Source: Propionicimonas paludicola (GTDB lineage: Bacteria; Actinomycetota; Actinomycetes; Propionibacteriales; Propionibacteriaceae). From it: 64,000 nt of DNA. Within the stretch, counting starts at the first letter, position 1. Each line of letters begins with the position of its first letter. Positions 53,185 through 61,588 of this stretch are shown here, piece after piece. The stretch spans positions 1,240,001-1,304,000 of the forward strand of contig NZ_PDJC01000001.1 of NCBI RefSeq assembly GCF_002563675.1, written 5' to 3'. Made by a program: the position numbers and the translations under genes. Below the pieces are notes generated by a model. It was not told where the DNA came from, did not search any database, and was given only the letters and a program-made list of their open reading frames with translations.

Positions 53185-54459
53185 TTAGCTGACCGTGGTC
53201 GGCGGACGGTAGCGCCAGAACGCGGGGACCGCGATCGCGGCCACCACGGTGCCGACGATCACCAGCAGTCCGCCACCGGACACGGCCCAGGCCGTGCCCA
53301 CGGCCGTCCCTGCGTAGCCGTGCAGGACGTCCGCGATCCGCGGGCCACCGGCGACCACCACGATGAAGACGCCCTGCAGGCGTCCGCGGACCGAGTCGTC
53401 CGCAGCGGACTGCAGGATCGCCTGCCGGAACGCGGCCGACACCATGTCGGCGGCCCCACCGACGACCAGGAAGCCGAAAGCAGCCACCAGCATCGGCAAC
53501 CGCCACTGCGGAGCCAGCGCCACGGCCAGGCCCATCCCGGCGATGGCCGCACCCCAGATCAGCACGCTGATCATGACGGCACGTCCCTGGCGGTCGACCC
53601 TCGACACCCAGCCCGAGAACACCCCGCCCAGCACCGCGCCGACCGGCATGGCCGCCATCAGCAGGGCGAACTCGGTGCCACCCTCGACCGGGCCGCCGAA
53701 ACTCTGGTGGGCGATCTCGGGTGCCAGTGCCCGCGGCATCCCGAAGATCATGGCGATCAGGTCGACCACGAAGCTCATCAGCAGGATCGGCTGGCCCTTC
53801 AGGTAGGCCAGGCCGTCGATCACCGAGCGCAGGCCCGGGGTGCCTTGCCGGTTGGCCACCGGCAGCGGCGGCAGCTTCCAGACCGCAGCCAGCGTTGCCA
53901 CCAGGGTCAGGGTGTCGACCAGGTACAGCCAGCCGTAGCCCAGCACCGGGATCAGGGCGCCACCGACCATGGGGCCGGCGATGGCACCGGCCATCATCAC
54001 CGTCATGTTGAGGGCGTTGGCGGCCGGCAACTGCTCGGCGGGCAGTAGCCGGGGCAGGACGGCGCTGCGGGTGGGTTGGTTCACTCCGAAGAAGGCCTGC
54101 TGCAGCGCGAACAGGCCGAGCAGCAGCCAGACGTTGTCGGCGCCGGCGAAGGCTTGGACGGCGAACAGTGCGCTGGTGGCGATCAGTCCGACCGTGGTGA
54201 CCTGCAGGATTCGGCGCCGGTCGAAGTGGTCGGCCAGCGCGCCGCCCCACAGCCCGAAGATGACCAGCGGGACCAGGCCGAACAGGCCGGTCAGCCCGAC
54301 ATAGCCGGAGTCCTCGGTGATCGCGTAGATCTGCGCCGGGACGGCAACGACGGTCAACTGGGCACCGATGACGGTGATGATGTTGGCCTGCCACAGCCGC
54401 CGGAAGTGCGGGTTACCCAGGGGTGTGGTGTCTGCGAAGAGTCCGCGGATGCCTGCCAT
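53185..54459 (-). CDS. MFS exporter, EntS/MFS-3 type
   Basis: 424 residues, about 12 transmembrane helices. FRRLWQANIITVIGAQLTVVAVP and GGALADHFDRRRIL follow the pattern of EntS-like exporters and multidrug pumps. DSVRGRLQGVF between helices 10 and 11 is typical of this group. TAGGGT ends nine bases before the ATG, giving a leader of two or three bases at most. Substrate unknown. Confidence 0.85.
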   Translation of the reverse strand: MAGIRGLFADTTPLGNPHFRRLWQANIITVIGAQLTVVAVPAQIYAITEDSGYVGLTGLFGLVPLVIFGLWGGALADHFDRRRILQVTTVGLIATSALFAVQAFAGADNVWLLLGLFALQQAFFGVNQPTRSAVLPRLLPAEQLPAANALNMTVMMAGAIAGPMVGGALIPVLGYGWLYLVDTLTLVATLAAVWKLPPLPVANRQGTPGLRSVIDGLAYLKGQPILLMSFVVDLIAMIFGMPRALAPEIAHQSFGGPVEGGTEFALLMAAMPVGAVLGGVFSGWVSRVDRQGRAVMISVLIWGAAIAGMGLAVALAPQWRLPMLVAAFGFLVVGGAADMVSAAFRQAILQSAADDSVRGRLQGVFIVVVAGGPRIADVLHGYAGTAVGTAWAVSGGGLLVIVGTVVAAIAVPAFWRYRPPTTVS

Positions 54460-54498
54460 GATGCCGCCACCCTAGTCGGCGGCGCCCACCTTTCCGGG

Positions 54499-55527
54499 CT
54501 AGCTCACCCGGGCCACCACCAGGCCCGCGGTCTGCGCAGGGCCGTCCATGGCGGCCAGTTCTGCCCCGGCCTGCTCGAGCTCCACGACCTTGCCGACCAG
54601 AACCGAGGGATCCAGCCGACCGTCCACGATCAGCTGCAGCAGCTCGGGATAGTCGGACGCCGCCATCCCGTGGCTGCCGAGTACCTGCAGTTCTCGGGCC
54701 ACCACCGGACCCCAGGGCAGGCCGGCGTCGGCATGACTGTCGAGCATCAGCCCGACCTGGACGTGTCGTCCCCGCCGGCGCAGACTGCGCACCCCGGCCG
54801 AGGCCGTGGCGGACGAGCCCAGGGCGTCCAGGCTGACCTGCACTCCCCCATCGCTGAGTTCGGCGATCAGCTCCGGATCTGCGGACGGCAGCGTGTGGTC
54901 GGCGCCCAGTGCGCCGGCCCGGTCCCGGGCGGCCGGGGACGGGTCGACGGCGATCACCTGGGCGCCGAGGGCCGCACCGATCATCACGGCGGAAAGCCCG
55001 ACCCCGCCGCAGCCGATCACCAGCAGCCACTCCCCTGCTTGCAGCCGGGCTTGCCTGGTGAGTGCGTGGAAGGACGTGGCGAAGCGGCAACCCAGGGCGG
55101 CCGCGGTCACGTAATCCACCTGGTCAGGCAGCCGAACCAGGTTGAAGTCGGCCTGCCGAACCACCACCTGCTCGGCGAAGGAGCCCGGATGAGTGAAGCC
55201 GGGCTGGGTCTGGTTCGGGCACACCTGGGCGTCGCCGGCCAGGCATTCCCGGCAGCCGCCACAGCCGTTCACGAAGGGCGCGGTGACCCGGTCACCCACC
55301 CTGAAACCACGTACCAGCGGGCCGACCCGGACGATCTCGCCGGCGAACTCGTGGCCGGGCACCATCGGCAGCGGCACCGGGTCGTGGCCGCGCCACGCAT
55401 GCCAGTCCGAGCGGCACACTCCGGTGGCCCGGACGGCCAGCACGGCGCCGTCGCGGGGGCAGTCCGGCTCGGGTAGCTCGACGAGCTCAGGGAACTGACC
55501 GATCTGCGAGTACTGGATGGCGCGCAT
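54499..55527 (-). CDS. zinc-dependent alcohol dehydrogenase
   Basis: A 342-residue medium-chain dehydrogenase. Catalytic zinc ligands are seen in VCRSDWH and GHEFAGE, structural zinc in CGGCRECLAGDAQVC, and the NAD site in IGCGGVGLS. The QTQPGFTHPGSFAEQV insert and substrate region are not diagnostic. It starts at ATG with TAGAAC six bases before it (imperfect -10). The function is oxidation or reduction of an unknown alcohol or aldehyde. Confidence 0.9.
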   Translation of the reverse strand: MRAIQYSQIGQFPELVELPEPDCPRDGAVLAVRATGVCRSDWHAWRGHDPVPLPMVPGHEFAGEIVRVGPLVRGFRVGDRVTAPFVNGCGGCRECLAGDAQVCPNQTQPGFTHPGSFAEQVVVRQADFNLVRLPDQVDYVTAAALGCRFATSFHALTRQARLQAGEWLLVIGCGGVGLSAVMIGAALGAQVIAVDPSPAARDRAGALGADHTLPSADPELIAELSDGGVQVSLDALGSSATASAGVRSLRRRGRHVQVGLMLDSHADAGLPWGPVVARELQVLGSHGMAASDYPELLQLIVDGRLDPSVLVGKVVELEQAGAELAAMDGPAQTAGLVVARVS

Positions 55528-55549
55528 GCCGGGGTTCTATCAGATCGGG

Positions 55550-56163
55550 TCAGTCGCGCCGGACCAGGACCACGGTGTCGTCGAGCTCGGCGGCTGTGCC
55601 GTCCGGGCCGACCGCGGGCCGCCGACGCACCTCGGCCACCACGATCTGCCAACCGATGGCCGGCAAGCCCAGCAGAGCCAGTTCGGTGGCCGGCTGCGGG
55701 AACTCGGCGTGGCCGTGATGCAGCCCGCTGGCCCACGGCGGCGCGGCTGCGTGTGAGACCAGCAGCAGATGACCTCCGGGGGCCAGCGCTTGGGCTGCTC
55801 GGCGCAGGATGGCGGCCCGCTCCAGCTCGATCGGAGACTGCAGGAAGCTGGCAGTGACCAGGTCGAACGCACCCTCGGGCACCCAGTTGGTGAGGTCGGC
55901 GGCGATCCACTCGACCCGGTCGGCCAGGCCACGCTCGACGGCCATGGCTCGTCCGCGAGTGATCGCCGTCGGTGAGATGTCCACAGCGGTGACCTGCCAG
56001 CCCTGTTCGGCCAGCCACAGCGCGTCCCCGCCCTCGCCGCAGCCGAGTTCCAGGGCGCGTCCGGTGGGCAGTCCGGCCACCAGCCCGGCCATCGACACGT
56101 TCACCTTGCCCGACCAGACCGGACGGTCGCCGTAGCGCTCTTCCCAGAACTGAGCTGCTGTCA
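55550..56163 (-). CDS. class I SAM-dependent methyltransferase
   Basis: 204 residues. FWEERYGDRPVWSGKVN starts the fold; ALELGCGEGGDALWLAEQGWQVTAVDIS is motif I and post-I; IAADLTNW and LAPGGHLLLVSH follow. This is the small UbiE/tellurite-resistance-like group. The start ATG 56163 is set by GGAAGGA six bases ahead; TAGCAT at 56190-56195 is the likely -10. Substrate unknown. Confidence 0.85.
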
Positions 56164-56245
56164 TCGCGAATCCTTCCGAGGTTGGGCTCATGCTAGGCCC
56201 GGCCGGGGGTAGGTTCGAAGTAGCCCGTTGCGGAAGGAGCTGGCC

Positions 56246-56836
56246 ATGGACCGTTCGATAGTGATCAACCGTGAGTTCGGAAGCGGCGGACGGGAGGTGG
56301 GCCGGATCATCGCCGAGAGAACCGGGATGGACTTCTACGACACCCGGATCCTCCAGGAGGCCGCCGAACGACAGGGCGCCCCTGCCGAACTGCTGGCCCG
56401 CTTCGATGAGCAGGTGGTCGGCGGTCAGTTCTTCGACGTCACCATGCTCGGCACCGCCGATCCGGAACTGATGACCCTGCCGTACCGCGCCTACTCGAGC
56501 ATCGCCGAGGTGATCGTGTGTGCTGCCCAGCGGGCCCCGGCGGTGTTCATCGGCCGATGCGCCGACCGGATCCTGGCCGACCAGGGCCTGCGGATGCGCA
56601 GCGTGTTCATCTACAGCACCGATCGCCAGGCCAAGATCGCCCGCGCCATCGCCGTAGACGGGGTGGATCCCAAGCACGCCGATGCGCACATCGCCCGGAT
56701 GGATCGCAGTCGTCGGCGCTACCAGCAGTTCTTCACCGACACCAAGTTCGGCGACCCGCACAGCTACGACCTGTGCCTGAACTCGGCGCGACTGAGCTAC
56801 CGCGACTGCGCGGACGCCATCCTGGCCAGCTGCTGA
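56246..56836 (+). CDS. cytidylate kinase-like family protein
   Basis: 196 residues. VINREFGSGGREVGRIIAER is a variant P-loop; FDRILADQ-like FIGRCADRILADQGL and SRRRYQQFFTDTKFGDPHSYDLCLNS are characteristic of the cytidylate-kinase-2 family. True CMP kinase has not been shown for most of this family. GGAAGGAG lies six bases before ATG 56246. It is followed by a perfect hairpin terminator. Confidence 0.85.
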   Translation: MDRSIVINREFGSGGREVGRIIAERTGMDFYDTRILQEAAERQGAPAELLARFDEQVVGGQFFDVTMLGTADPELMTLPYRAYSSIAEVIVCAAQRAPAVFIGRCADRILADQGLRMRSVFIYSTDRQAKIARAIAVDGVDPKHADAHIARMDRSRRRYQQFFTDTKFGDPHSYDLCLNSARLSYRDCADAILASC

Positions 56837-56858
56837 GGCAGCCCGGCCGCTCGGGACT

Positions 56859-56884
56859 GCCCCTCCGGACTCGTCCGGAGGGGC
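56859..56884 (+). terminator. hairpin terminator after cytidylate-kinase-like gene
   Basis: GCCCCTCCGGAC-TC-GTCCGGAGGGGC, a perfect 12-bp inverted repeat, 22 bases past the stop. No U-tract. Confidence 0.75.
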
Positions 56885-56890
56885 GCGGTT

Positions 56891-56923
56891 CGGGGCTGCC
56901 GATCGGGGGGTACGGCAGCCCCG
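56891..56923 (-). terminator. hairpin terminator of the dha operon
   Basis: CGGGGCTGCC and GGCAGCCCCG form a 10-bp stem around a 13-base loop, starting 13 bases past the dhaK stop. With the preceding hairpin it makes a two-way terminator block between convergent operons. Confidence 0.65.
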
Positions 56924-56936
56924 ACCCGGAACACTG

Positions 56937-57932
56937 TCAGAAGATCCGGTTCACGATCGATGCCGGGGCATCGAGCAGTGCCTCGATCTCGTCGTCGAGC
57001 TTGACCAGGGTGAGGGATGCGCCGGCCATCTCCAGGCTGGTGCAGTACTCGCCCACATAACTCTTGGCCACGGTGATCCCCATGCCGGCCAGCTTCTCGG
57101 CTGCAATGCCGTAGAGCAGGTACAGCTCGCTGATCGGGGTGCCACCCAGGCCGTTGATCATCAAGGCCACCCGGTCGCCGGAGCCGTAGGGCAGGTCCGG
57201 GACGACGGCACCCAGCAGCTCGTCGACGATCTCGTCGGCGCTGACCAGCTTGGCGCGACGCCGTCCGGGCTCGCCGTGGATGCCGACGCCGACCTCGATC
57301 TCGTCCTCGCCCAGCTCGAACAGCGGGCTGCCCTTGGCCGGCGGTGTGCACGCGGTCAGCGCGATGCCCATGGTCCGGGTCACCGAGTTCACCTTCTCGC
57401 CGACTGCCTTGACCTCTTCCAGGGACGCGCCCTGCTCGGCCTTGGCGCCGACGGCCTTGATCACGAAGAAGTTGCCGGCCACGCCGCGGCGGCCGACCGT
57501 CCAGGTGGAGTCCTGCACGGCCACATCATCATTGATGAACAAGGTGGTGACCTTGATGCCGTCGGCTTCGGCCATCTCCTGAGCCATCTCGAAGGCCATC
57601 CGGTCGCCGGTGTAGTTGTTGACCAGCAGCAGGACGCCCTTGTCCGAGGCCACGATCTTGGCGGTCTGGTAGACGTAGTCGCTCGGCGGGGCGGCGAAGA
57701 CGTCACCGGGGCAGGCGGCGTCCAGCATGCCGGGGCCGACCACCATCACGTGGGCCGGTTCGTGGCCGGAGCCGGAGCCCTGGACGATGCTGACCTTGTT
57801 GTGGTTGGGCGCGTCGGACCGCATGATCAGGTTGTACTCCGGCACATAGGTGATCGTGTCGGGGTTGGCCAAGGCGATGCCCTTGAGCATCTGCGGGACG
57901 AACTGCTTGGGATCGTTCACGAACTTCTTCAT
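56937..57932 (-). CDS. dhaK: dihydroxyacetone kinase subunit DhaK
   Basis: A 331-residue substrate-binding subunit. The substrate-binding histidine is H219 in GVGIHGEPG, with GSGSGHEPAH and the LLLVNNYTGD region. DhaK binds a ketone such as dihydroxyacetone as a hemiaminal and DhaL phosphorylates it. No DhaM (PTS) protein is present in the operon, so it may be ATP-dependent as in apulose or erythrulose kinases, or DhaM may lie elsewhere. Last gene of the four-gene operon, 35 bases after dhaL. Confidence 0.93.
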   Translation of the reverse strand: MKKFVNDPKQFVPQMLKGIALANPDTITYVPEYNLIMRSDAPNHNKVSIVQGSGSGHEPAHVMVVGPGMLDAACPGDVFAAPPSDYVYQTAKIVASDKGVLLLVNNYTGDRMAFEMAQEMAEADGIKVTTLFINDDVAVQDSTWTVGRRGVAGNFFVIKAVGAKAEQGASLEEVKAVGEKVNSVTRTMGIALTACTPPAKGSPLFELGEDEIEVGVGIHGEPGRRRAKLVSADEIVDELLGAVVPDLPYGSGDRVALMINGLGGTPISELYLLYGIAAEKLAGMGITVAKSYVGEYCTSLEMAGASLTLVKLDDEIEALLDAPASIVNRIF

Positions 57933-57967
57933 GGGTTCGGCCTTCCTTTGTGTTGCCGTTTCTTGGA

Positions 57968-58603
57968 TCAGTTCTGGGGCCAGGCTTCGGCCAGGGCGGC
58001 GAGCAGGACGGCGACCGCCTTCGCGCCGGCGTCGACCGACCCGATGCTCCGTTCGCCGGTGTAGGACGCGCGGCCACGCATGGCCTGCATCGTCTTGGTG
58101 TTCTCCGCGGCCACGTCCGCGGCCTCGGCCATCGCGACCAGGGTCTGCTTGGCGCTGGAGCCGGCGTTGATCTCGGCCTCGAGGACATCGACGGCCGGAA
58201 CCAGGGCGTCCAGCAGGGTCTTGTCACCCACGTCAGCCTGGCCCCGGGTCTTGATGCCCTCGATAGACGCCCGCAGCGCGCGGACGACGTCGGCACCCTC
58301 GATCTGTGGGTGCTCCTTCAGTTGCACTCCGGCCCGCAGCATGGCGGTGCCCCAGATCGGGCCGGAGGTTCCACCGATCCTCGCCGAAACGGCGGCGGCG
58401 AGCTTGGTGAGGAAGACGCCGGGATCACTGCGATCGAAGTCGTCCCAGCCGGCCAGGGCGATCTCGAACCCGCGGGCAAGGGAGTAGCCGAAGTCACCGT
58501 CCCCGACGACCGCGTCGAGCTCCCCGAAGTACTGCTCATTAGCGACGATGTTCTCGGCGAGATTGCGCATCACGAACTCTACGTCGGCGATGGATCCACT
58601 CAT
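57968..58603 (-). CDS. dhaL: dihydroxyacetone kinase subunit DhaL
   Basis: A 211-residue nucleotide-binding subunit. GELDAVVGDGDFGYSLARGF carries the Mg/ADP aspartates, GGTSGPIWGTAML and a late DVGDKTLLDAL follow. ATG 58603 has GGAGG seven bases upstream and overlaps the HAD gene stop (ATGA). It gives the phosphate to substrate on DhaK. Confidence 0.92.
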   Translation of the reverse strand: MSGSIADVEFVMRNLAENIVANEQYFGELDAVVGDGDFGYSLARGFEIALAGWDDFDRSDPGVFLTKLAAAVSARIGGTSGPIWGTAMLRAGVQLKEHPQIEGADVVRALRASIEGIKTRGQADVGDKTLLDALVPAVDVLEAEINAGSSAKQTLVAMAEAADVAAENTKTMQAMRGRASYTGERSIGSVDAGAKAVAVLLAALAEAWPQN

Positions 58604-59352
58604 CTGGGTTCCTCCTGCTGGGTGCTCGGGAGCAGGCTCTCGAGGTGGGAAAGGGTGACGAAACCGTCGGCCAGGTCGGCTGGCCCGGAGATCACGATGG
58701 ACGGCTGGCCAGGCTCGCCGAGGTGATCGACCACCAGGGCGGCACCGGCGAAATCGTCCTCGGCGGTGAAGGTGCTGACGGTGATCACCGTGGTCAGGCC
58801 TGCGGCCAGGGCCGCCTGGAGGCCGATGCCGGAGTCCTCGACCACGATGCACTCGCGGGGGTCGAGGCCGAGGTCGCGCAGCACCAGCAGGTAGATGTCG
58901 GGGGCCGGCTTCTTGGCGGCCACGATGTCACCGGCGTACACGTGGCACCGGGCCGCCAGCGCGGCACCGACCGCATGCTCCAGCACTCCGCGGACCGACG
59001 CCTCGGCCGAGGTGGACGCCACGGCGACCGTCCAGCCTGCCTGTAGCGCCTCGGCGATCAGCCGGTGGATCCCCGGACGCCCGGGCAGCAGGCCGTCGCG
59101 GACCCGGTCCAGGAAGAGTTCGGTCTTGCGCTTGTGTACGCCCCTGACCACCTCGTCGGTGTCGGCCCGCGGCGGCAGGTCGGATGCGATCCGCTCCTTG
59201 CCGCCACCGATCTTCACTTTCTCGGCGTAGGTCGGCACGTCCCAGTGAAGGTCGAGGCGGAACTCGGCGAAGGCTTCGTTGAAGGCGGGCAAATGCCCGT
59301 CCCGTTCGGTGTCGGCGAGCACCCCGTCGCAGTCGAAGATCAGGGCCGGCAT
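58600..59352 (-). CDS. HAD phosphatase, CbbY-like
   Basis: 250 residues. The nucleophile motif is FDCDGVLADTERDGHLPAFN, motif II serine in ASTSAEASV, lysine in AAKKPAPDIY and motif IV in VVEDSGIG. The N-terminus closely follows CbbY, which dephosphorylates xylulose 1,5-bisphosphate, but related beta-phosphoglucomutases and sugar phosphatases share it. ATG 59352 follows the aldolase stop by one base and uses GGAAGG inside the aldolase gene. It may remove a dead-end sugar phosphate of the pathway. Confidence 0.85.
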   Translation of the reverse strand: MPALIFDCDGVLADTERDGHLPAFNEAFAEFRLDLHWDVPTYAEKVKIGGGKERIASDLPPRADTDEVVRGVHKRKTELFLDRVRDGLLPGRPGIHRLIAEALQAGWTVAVASTSAEASVRGVLEHAVGAALAARCHVYAGDIVAAKKPAPDIYLLVLRDLGLDPRECIVVEDSGIGLQAALAAGLTTVITVSTFTAEDDFAGAALVVDHLGEPGQPSIVISGPADLADGFVTLSHLESLLPSTQQEEPR

Positions 59353-59353
59353 C

Positions 59354-60211
59354 TCAGGCCTTCCCGGCACTGCCGAAGACGCCGGCGTAGTAGACCGTCA
59401 TGGCGCGGACGGCCTCGCCGACCGAACTGAACAGCGACGGCGGATCCCACTTGCCCTTGGCTTCGGCTTCCTTGAGGAAGGCCAGGCTCGACTGCATGAA
59501 GGTCTCCTTCAGCGCCGTCGAGATGTTCACCTTGGCGCAGCCGCGGGCGATGCAGTCGTGGAACTGTTCGACCGACAGCCCGCTGCCACCGTGCAGGGCG
59601 ATCGGGACCGGGTGGGCCGCGACCAGGTCGGATACCCGCTGGAAGTCCAGGATCGGGGCCCGCTTGTAGGTGCCGTGGGCGTTGCCGATGGCCGGAGCGA
59701 ACACGTCCACTCCGGTGGCTTCCAGGTAGCGCAGCTGGACGTCCAGGCCCTGCCGGCGCGACTCGTCATCGGAGCCGATGCCGTCCTCCTGGCCGGTGAT
59801 CGACTCGATCTCGCCTTCCACCTGGGCGCCATAGCGGCGCGCCTCGGCCACCACTTCGATGGTCTGGCGCTGGTTCTCCTCCACGGGCAGCTGGGATGCG
59901 TCGAACAGCACCGACGTCCAGCCAGCGGCCAGGCAGTCGCTGATCACCTGGCGGTCCGGGCAGTGATCCAAATGCAGGGCGCAGGGCACCTCGATGCCCG
60001 CGGTCATGGCCTTCCACATCTGGTACAAGGTGTTCACCCCGATCGACCGGACGGTCTTGACCGAGGTCTGCAAGATGATCGGCGACCCGGCCTCGACCGC
60101 GCCGGCGAGCACGTTCTCCATCGTCAGGTCGTTGACGATGTTGATCGCGGGAACGCCGTAGCGCTGGTCGAAGGCAGGGGCAAGGATCTCGGCGAGTGAC
60201 TGGACAGCCAT
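59354..60211 (-). CDS. class II fructose/tagatose-bisphosphate aldolase family
   Basis: A 285-residue TIM-barrel zinc aldolase like GatY/KbaY/FbaA. Zinc ligands are in HLDHC, in PAIGNAHGTY and in LHGGSGL. It likely cleaves a ketose 1-phosphate or 1,6-bisphosphate to DHAP and an aldehyde. The second of two adjacent ATGs (60211) has the better spacing to AGGAG. First gene of the operon aldolase-HAD-dhaL-dhaK. Confidence 0.88.
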   Translation of the reverse strand: MAVQSLAEILAPAFDQRYGVPAINIVNDLTMENVLAGAVEAGSPIILQTSVKTVRSIGVNTLYQMWKAMTAGIEVPCALHLDHCPDRQVISDCLAAGWTSVLFDASQLPVEENQRQTIEVVAEARRYGAQVEGEIESITGQEDGIGSDDESRRQGLDVQLRYLEATGVDVFAPAIGNAHGTYKRAPILDFQRVSDLVAAHPVPIALHGGSGLSVEQFHDCIARGCAKVNISTALKETFMQSSLAFLKEAEAKGKWDPPSLFSSVGEAVRAMTVYYAGVFGSAGKA

Positions 60212-60225
60212 CATTGGCTCCTCTC

Positions 60226-60250
60226 GACAGTGAGTCCTGTCTCGAGGCTA
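60226..60250 (-). promoter_or_regulatory. promoter and candidate operator of the aldolase operon
   Basis: On the minus strand TAGCCT (60245-60250) is a -10, and GACAG-TGAGTC-CTGTC (60226-60241) is an inverted repeat just downstream over the start site. C-rich and G-rich repeats at 60284-60290 and 60308-60314 lie further upstream. Confidence 0.4.
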
Positions 60251-60388
60251 GGCATGCGCCCGGTCACCCGGAATGGGGTCTTCCCCCCAGCCGAGGTGGG
60301 GGTCGGTCTGGGGGACGCCGCTCGTCCCCACCCGACCGGGGACCGCCGACCGGCCGTCGAGCCGGAGCTGTCGGCAGGCACCCTCGAA

Positions 60389-60421
60389 CCCTGGTCCACT
60401 GGGATGTGCGGTGGACCAGGG
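60389..60421 (-). terminator. hairpin terminator after nitrilase gene
   Basis: CCCTGGTCCAC and GTGGACCAGGG form a perfect 11-bp stem with an 11-base loop, 19 bases beyond the nitrilase stop. No U-tract. Confidence 0.7.
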
Positions 60422-60439
60422 ACGAGTGGTCGGCGATGG

Positions 60440-61411
60440 TCAGGCGGGCTGAGGCTCGGCGCTCAGGTCGGACGGGATCGGCTCGGGCACAGGGTCCGGA
60501 CCAAGATCGGCCACCCGGCGCGCCGTCCGATCGATGCTCACCGTGAAGAGGTCCGGACGGCTGTAGTGACCCACCGGATCGGCGAACGCCTTCGCCAATG
60601 CGACGCCCGCGAGGTCCAGATCGGCGTAGACGATGCCCTCAACCCGCGGATCGACCGCCTCGGAGACGGTCTCTCCGTCGGGCCCGAACACCACCGCCGA
60701 CAGACCGTGGCCGGGATCGCGGTCCGCCTCGCCGGGCTGCAGCATCTTCGGGACGATGACGAAACAGCTGCCTTCGAGGGCATAGCTGCGGCTCAGGGCC
60801 AGGCAGGCACCCCCGGAGAGCTGCGGCAACAAAGCCTCACCGTCATCGGCCAGGCCCGGCCAGCCGGCGACATGGAGCTGTTCGTGCTGGGCATACATGG
60901 CGAACTTCACCAGCGGCTGCATGTGCTCCCAACAGTTGAGTGCGCCGAGCCGGCCCAGCGCCGTCTCGATCACCTGCAGGCCGGAGCCGTCGCTCTCGCC
61001 GAACAGGGCGCGCTCGACATGGGTCGGCTTCAGCTTGCGGCGGTGTAGCAGGATCTCGCCATCGTTGCCGATGATGAGCTGGGCCATGTACAGCGAGCCG
61101 TGGTCGCGCTCGCTGAAGCCGAGGACCACCATGATCTGATGCTCGGCCGCTGCGGCCCGGATCGCGGCGATCTCCGGGCCGCCGACTTCGGCGGAGTTCG
61201 CCCGGTAGTGGGCGATCATAGGGAGTTGCTCGGGCACATTCTGGAACCACATGAAGCCGGGGTAACCGGGCAGCCAGGTCTCCGGAAAGGCCACCAGCGC
61301 GACACCTCCCGCCGCCGCTTGTGCGATCAAGGCGATCGTCTTCTCGGTGGATGCGGCCAAGTCGAACCAAGCAGGCTCGGCCTGGACAGCCGCGACGCGG
61401 ATGGATGCCAT
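60440..61411 (-). CDS. nitrilase
   Basis: A 323-residue carbon-nitrogen hydrolase with the nitrilase-type triad E44 (FPETWLPGYP), K126 (RRKLKPTHVE) and C160 (NCWEHMQPL). The NCWEHxxPL form marks true nitrilases, which hydrolyse R-CN to acid and ammonia, rather than amidases. The ATG is chosen with AAGGA five bases before. It is divergent from an AraC-type regulator, the same pairing as nitrilase and NitR in rhodococci. Natural substrate unknown. Confidence 0.92.
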   Translation of the reverse strand: MASIRVAAVQAEPAWFDLAASTEKTIALIAQAAAGGVALVAFPETWLPGYPGFMWFQNVPEQLPMIAHYRANSAEVGGPEIAAIRAAAAEHQIMVVLGFSERDHGSLYMAQLIIGNDGEILLHRRKLKPTHVERALFGESDGSGLQVIETALGRLGALNCWEHMQPLVKFAMYAQHEQLHVAGWPGLADDGEALLPQLSGGACLALSRSYALEGSCFVIVPKMLQPGEADRDPGHGLSAVVFGPDGETVSEAVDPRVEGIVYADLDLAGVALAKAFADPVGHYSRPDLFTVSIDRTARRVADLGPDPVPEPIPSDLSAEPQPA

Positions 61412-61502
61412 CACGATCCTTCTCTCTGTGGAAGTAGGGGGGACACCGCCGGACGCTAGTGCGGATCAGGACCCATCCGGCAGACAGATCCCGCACGAGG
61501 TT

Positions 61503-61538
61503 GTGCATTTCGTGCATCAGCGCGCTGTGAAACACGAA
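61503..61538. promoter_or_regulatory. repeats between nitrilase and AraC-type regulator
   Basis: GTGCAT occurs twice at 61503-61508 and 61512-61517, nine bases apart. TTCGTG (61509-61514) and CACGAA (61533-61538) form an inverted pair 18 bases apart. They lie in the 177-bp divergent gap and are candidate AraC-family sites. Confidence 0.35.
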
Positions 61539-61588
61539 GTTCACCTCGCTGCGCTGCGGGCGTCACCTCTGGCAGGCATCGTGGTGGA

